Part shown: piece by piece, positions 61,170 through 64,000 of the stretch | Layout: each line of letters opens with the position of its first letter | How positions within the stretch are numbered: position 1 is the stretch's first letter | Assembly: GCF_905475345.1 (NCBI RefSeq) | Contig: NC_066595.1 | Location: 7,291,001 to 7,355,000, forward strand | Reading direction: 5' to 3' | DNA length: 64,000 bases | Source of the DNA: Vespula vulgaris | Lineage: Eukaryota; Arthropoda; Insecta; Hymenoptera; Vespidae | Notes under the pieces: model-generated | What the model saw: only the letters and a program-made list of their open reading frames with translations | What the model was told of the DNA's origin: nothing | The model's database searches: none | Position numbers and translations under genes: made by a program

Positions 61170-63779
61170 GTGAGTGTTTAAAATAGATACCTAAATATTC
61201 TTCTTGATCCCAATCGAAATTCGATAGATCAAAAGTCACAAGTTCAGTATGAACAAATGCATGGAATCATGTTGCATAATTTATTTGTACAGATCGGAGA
61301 AATTATAAAAATAAAGATAGAGAGAAAAAGAGACTAAAAAAGGGAACGCAATTTTTAAATCTTTGCAATTAATCTTCAAAGTTTTAATCTTTAAAGTTAG
61401 CGACAGATTCGAACTATTTAATTTTCAGTCTCTCTTTTTCTCTTTTCCACTTCCTACTTCATTTCAGCGTGGGTTGTTAATTAATGAGCTCTCACTGTGA
61501 ATATTCGCTGTTGTCTTGCCATGACTAAAGTCACAGACCGAATACGGATGAGTGGCATAAATTATCGTACCGTGGTTAACCGTGCATCAGGGAAAATCCA
61601 CCAGAATTGGCAATTCGTCAGTATTATCCATGATTATGAAGCATTCTTGTTAACTCATTATTGATATTAGTTTTCATTTAACTGATTATTCCGTTCCGTA
61701 GAATGATGAATAATCGAGTCTGGTTAACGAAACGATCAGCATAAAACAATGGAGATAGAAAAAAATGTTAATATTAGAAAGAAGATTGCTATTCTTATTC
61801 ATTTCGTTTTAAGAAATTAAACCGTAGCTAGATCTTCTGAATATAAGAAACAGTCTTATTTGTTTTCAACCCGTGAAAGAATGGTGAAAAGAGAGAAAAG
61901 AAAGAGACGTTAAAATACATCGAGGAATGTAAGCGAAGAAAAAGTAATAAGTGAAAAGGTAAGCAACATGGCAACTAACGAAAAGATGGTTTGAGAAATA
62001 CTTTTCACTACGACTACCACAGTTGTCAGAACATTTGATATATCTGTCAACTGTTATCCATTCCCTTTGTCCAAGAGAAATGTTTAAAAGTAAAATTTAC
62101 ACTGCTCTTAAAATTGAAAAATGTCTTTTCTCGAAGATACCACGAATAGTTTCTCGAACGAAAGATTCTTGGAACTTGACTTTTGCTTAGATTTTTATAC
62201 GGAGACAAAATCGTTGTAATGGCGTTCTCTCTTGGTCGAATAGAACTTATTCTTCTTCTTCTTCTTGTTCTTCTTTTTCTTCTCTTTCCTCTTGGAAATA
62301 TTGGTACCTTTACTGTGAATGTCTTCCAAATAGAGAGAACGACGAGAAAAGACGGCGGATGAAAAGAAACTGAAGAGGAGGGAGAAAAAAAAGAAAGAAG
62401 AAAAAAAGAAAGATATTGAAAAATTGAAAACGCGTCACCAACTAGAGAAACCATACGAAAGAGCGATTTTATACGTAAGCGTATTATCTGTCGTTTTCTG
62501 GTGAATTTCGAAAGTGCAAGAAATTTGTTCGTCTTTAAAAAAAAAAAAAAAAGAATGTATAAAATAAAAGAAGAAAGAGAAGGATCGAACGAAAAACAAA
62601 ACAAAAAAAAGAACGTATCGATTAGAATCGATTTAGATCGTTTTTTAAATCTTTCTTTTTTCTCTTTTTTTTTTTTTTTTCATTTGAAATATGAAACATA
62701 CCGAGTAAAATGTATGCATAGACATTTAGATTTTGATACGAAACGTTATGATCCATAAGGGTGTTTCGATATCTCAAATGGTTTCGAAGATAATCGTCTC
62801 TCACTTAACTTTTTTCTCCGTCGAGAGTAACTCCCTACGGTCGTGTTTGAAAAAGAGTAAGAGGGGAAAAAGAAGGAAAAGTATATCTCAGTGATATGAA
62901 TCGTGTAGCAACATCGTTTCAACCGGAATAGTTGTGTATAGGCCGAGAAGCCATTATTTCTTTCCGAGTAAATCCGCGTATGAAAGAAGAAGGGAAGATA
63001 AAGAAAAATGTTTTGAAAATGAGGCAGAAACTGTAAAGAAAAAAAAAAAAAGAAAAAGGAAACAGAAAAAAAAAGAAAAAGAAAAGGAAAAGAATAAAAA
63101 AAGGACAAAATGCAACTACTCGTTCGCGAATCGTTTGAAACGAATAACTGCGTTCGCTTTTCACCTCCTACCTCTCTTTTTCCATTCTTCACGATCTATC
63201 CAAGCTCTAACAGTACTCTTTCACCCTCTCGTGAAACGCAGGTCGGATAACAACGTTTACAGGCGGCAATATAAACACCAGACAAAATTCATTTCCCTTT
63301 CAAAACGTACTACACTTTGTCGCGAGCCGCTTACAAAGCCTTGGGCACATCTACTTCGTTCTTTCTTCCACAAACAACTTATCTTTCCTGAGTATGTTCG
63401 CTAGTTCCTTTCGAGAAGAAATTTGAGTTTGTGGGAATGACGATTCCTTCCATATAAACGTCCTTGAAAAAGAACGTCGATATAAACAATCAGAATTTAT
63501 TTAATCGCGTCGAATTTACTTTTAATCGCGATTAATAAAATAAATAAAAAATAAGGATGGATTTATCGTGAAAGTTTACGGGAAGTATCGTTTAGTACAT
63601 GTGATAGAAACCATCCTCAATAAGGCAAGTGATCGGTCGATCGTTCCGTGTTAAGAAAAGCCGTTGAAACGGTCGTTCGCTTTATTTAGGACACGAGTAG
63701 AAAAGCGATAGTTGGATGGACCGTAACCGGAAGGTTACCGGCCAAGCGTAAAGTTCCTTCTGAGGAGATCATCCGGCTA

Positions 63780-63795
63780 TCGTGGCTAGCCACGA
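63780..63795. repeat. 16-bp perfect palindrome
   Basis: TCGTGGCTAGCCACGA reads the same on both strands with no spacer. No array or known site is attached. Confidence 0.9.
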
Positions 63796-63834
63796 GATTC
63801 GGTTTCAAATTCCGCTTGAAATTCGTGTCTGTTA

Positions 63835-63872
63835 GTTCGTTCGTTCCTTCGTTCGTTCGTTCGTTCGTTCGT
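63835..63872. repeat. (TTCG)n tetranucleotide repeat
   Basis: About nine TTCG units with one interruption. Reverse-strand frames across it give Asn-Glu-Arg-Thr repeats. Confidence 0.92.
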
Positions 63873-64000
63873 TTGTACGTTCGAAGCACTTTATACGAAC
63901 GAGAAAAGGTGTGCCGCCTTTTCGTCGAATGTTTTCCGGAACTTGTCGTCTTACGAAACTTTGGAGTTTTAGCAAGACTTCCGACCCTCGTAATCCTATG

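Larger units (their letters stand above)
61170..64000. other. Probable first intron of the receptor gene
   Basis: No exon that would continue VVKIG in frame was found here. It contains A-rich and CT-rich tracts, a 16 bp palindrome at 63780-63795 and a (TTCG) array at about 63835-63872. Long minus-strand frames (for example 62047-62604) are low-complexity Ser/Phe/Arg sequence and are not called. Confidence 0.45.

Noticed and set aside
62047..62604. Minus-strand frame of 185 codons
   Set aside because: Low-complexity Phe/Ser and Arg/Lys sequence produced by A/T-rich and (CTT) tracts; no domain.

Overview
The window looks like nuclear DNA from an insect, most likely an aculeate hymenopteran (bee or wasp). 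Reasons seen in the sequence: AT-rich intergenic DNA with frequent CpG (tcga/acga), many long (GA)n and (TA)n microsatellites, short spliced genes with GT-AG introns and TATA promoters, and a cluster of small secreted Gly/Ala/Val/Pro-rich proteins resembling the cuticle-associated apidermin-like proteins of bees. No bacterial, viral, tRNA, rRNA or transposon gene was recognised. Species cannot be fixed from the sequence alone.

Layout. 1-14.8 kb: no supported gene; microsatellites and weak promoter-like spots. 14.8-46.3 kb: a cluster of nine reconstructed genes, called A to I here. Six (A +, B +, C +, E +, F +, G -) encode secreted proteins built on (V/A/L)xGPxxG repeats and share an architecture: a TATA box, a 4-5 codon first exon (MKxL type), a phase-0 intron inside the signal peptide, a repeat exon, a phase-1 intron after a G, and a short last exon ending in Trp or Tyr. 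C has lost the first intron. H (+) has the same start exon and phase-1 introns but a divergent acidic/Ser-rich body. D (-) is a candidate 70-residue four-cysteine secreted peptide, head to head with E. I (-) is a secreted protein with 26 tandem octapeptides related to PIKQVDAD. 46.3-61 kb: AT-rich, gene-poor, with two good inverted repeats and one CpG-rich promoter-like stretch near 54.6 kb. 61,076-61,169: a first coding exon (signal peptide plus SVVKI) that looks like the start of a kainate-type ionotropic glutamate receptor continuing past the window.

Working together (inference): A, B, C, E, F and G are probably co-expressed structural proteins of cuticle or another extracellular lining. 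H and I may be lineage-specific extracellular proteins sharing the same chromosomal neighbourhood. All exon joins were made by eye from splice signals, reading frame and similarity among the paralogues; RNA-seq would settle them.
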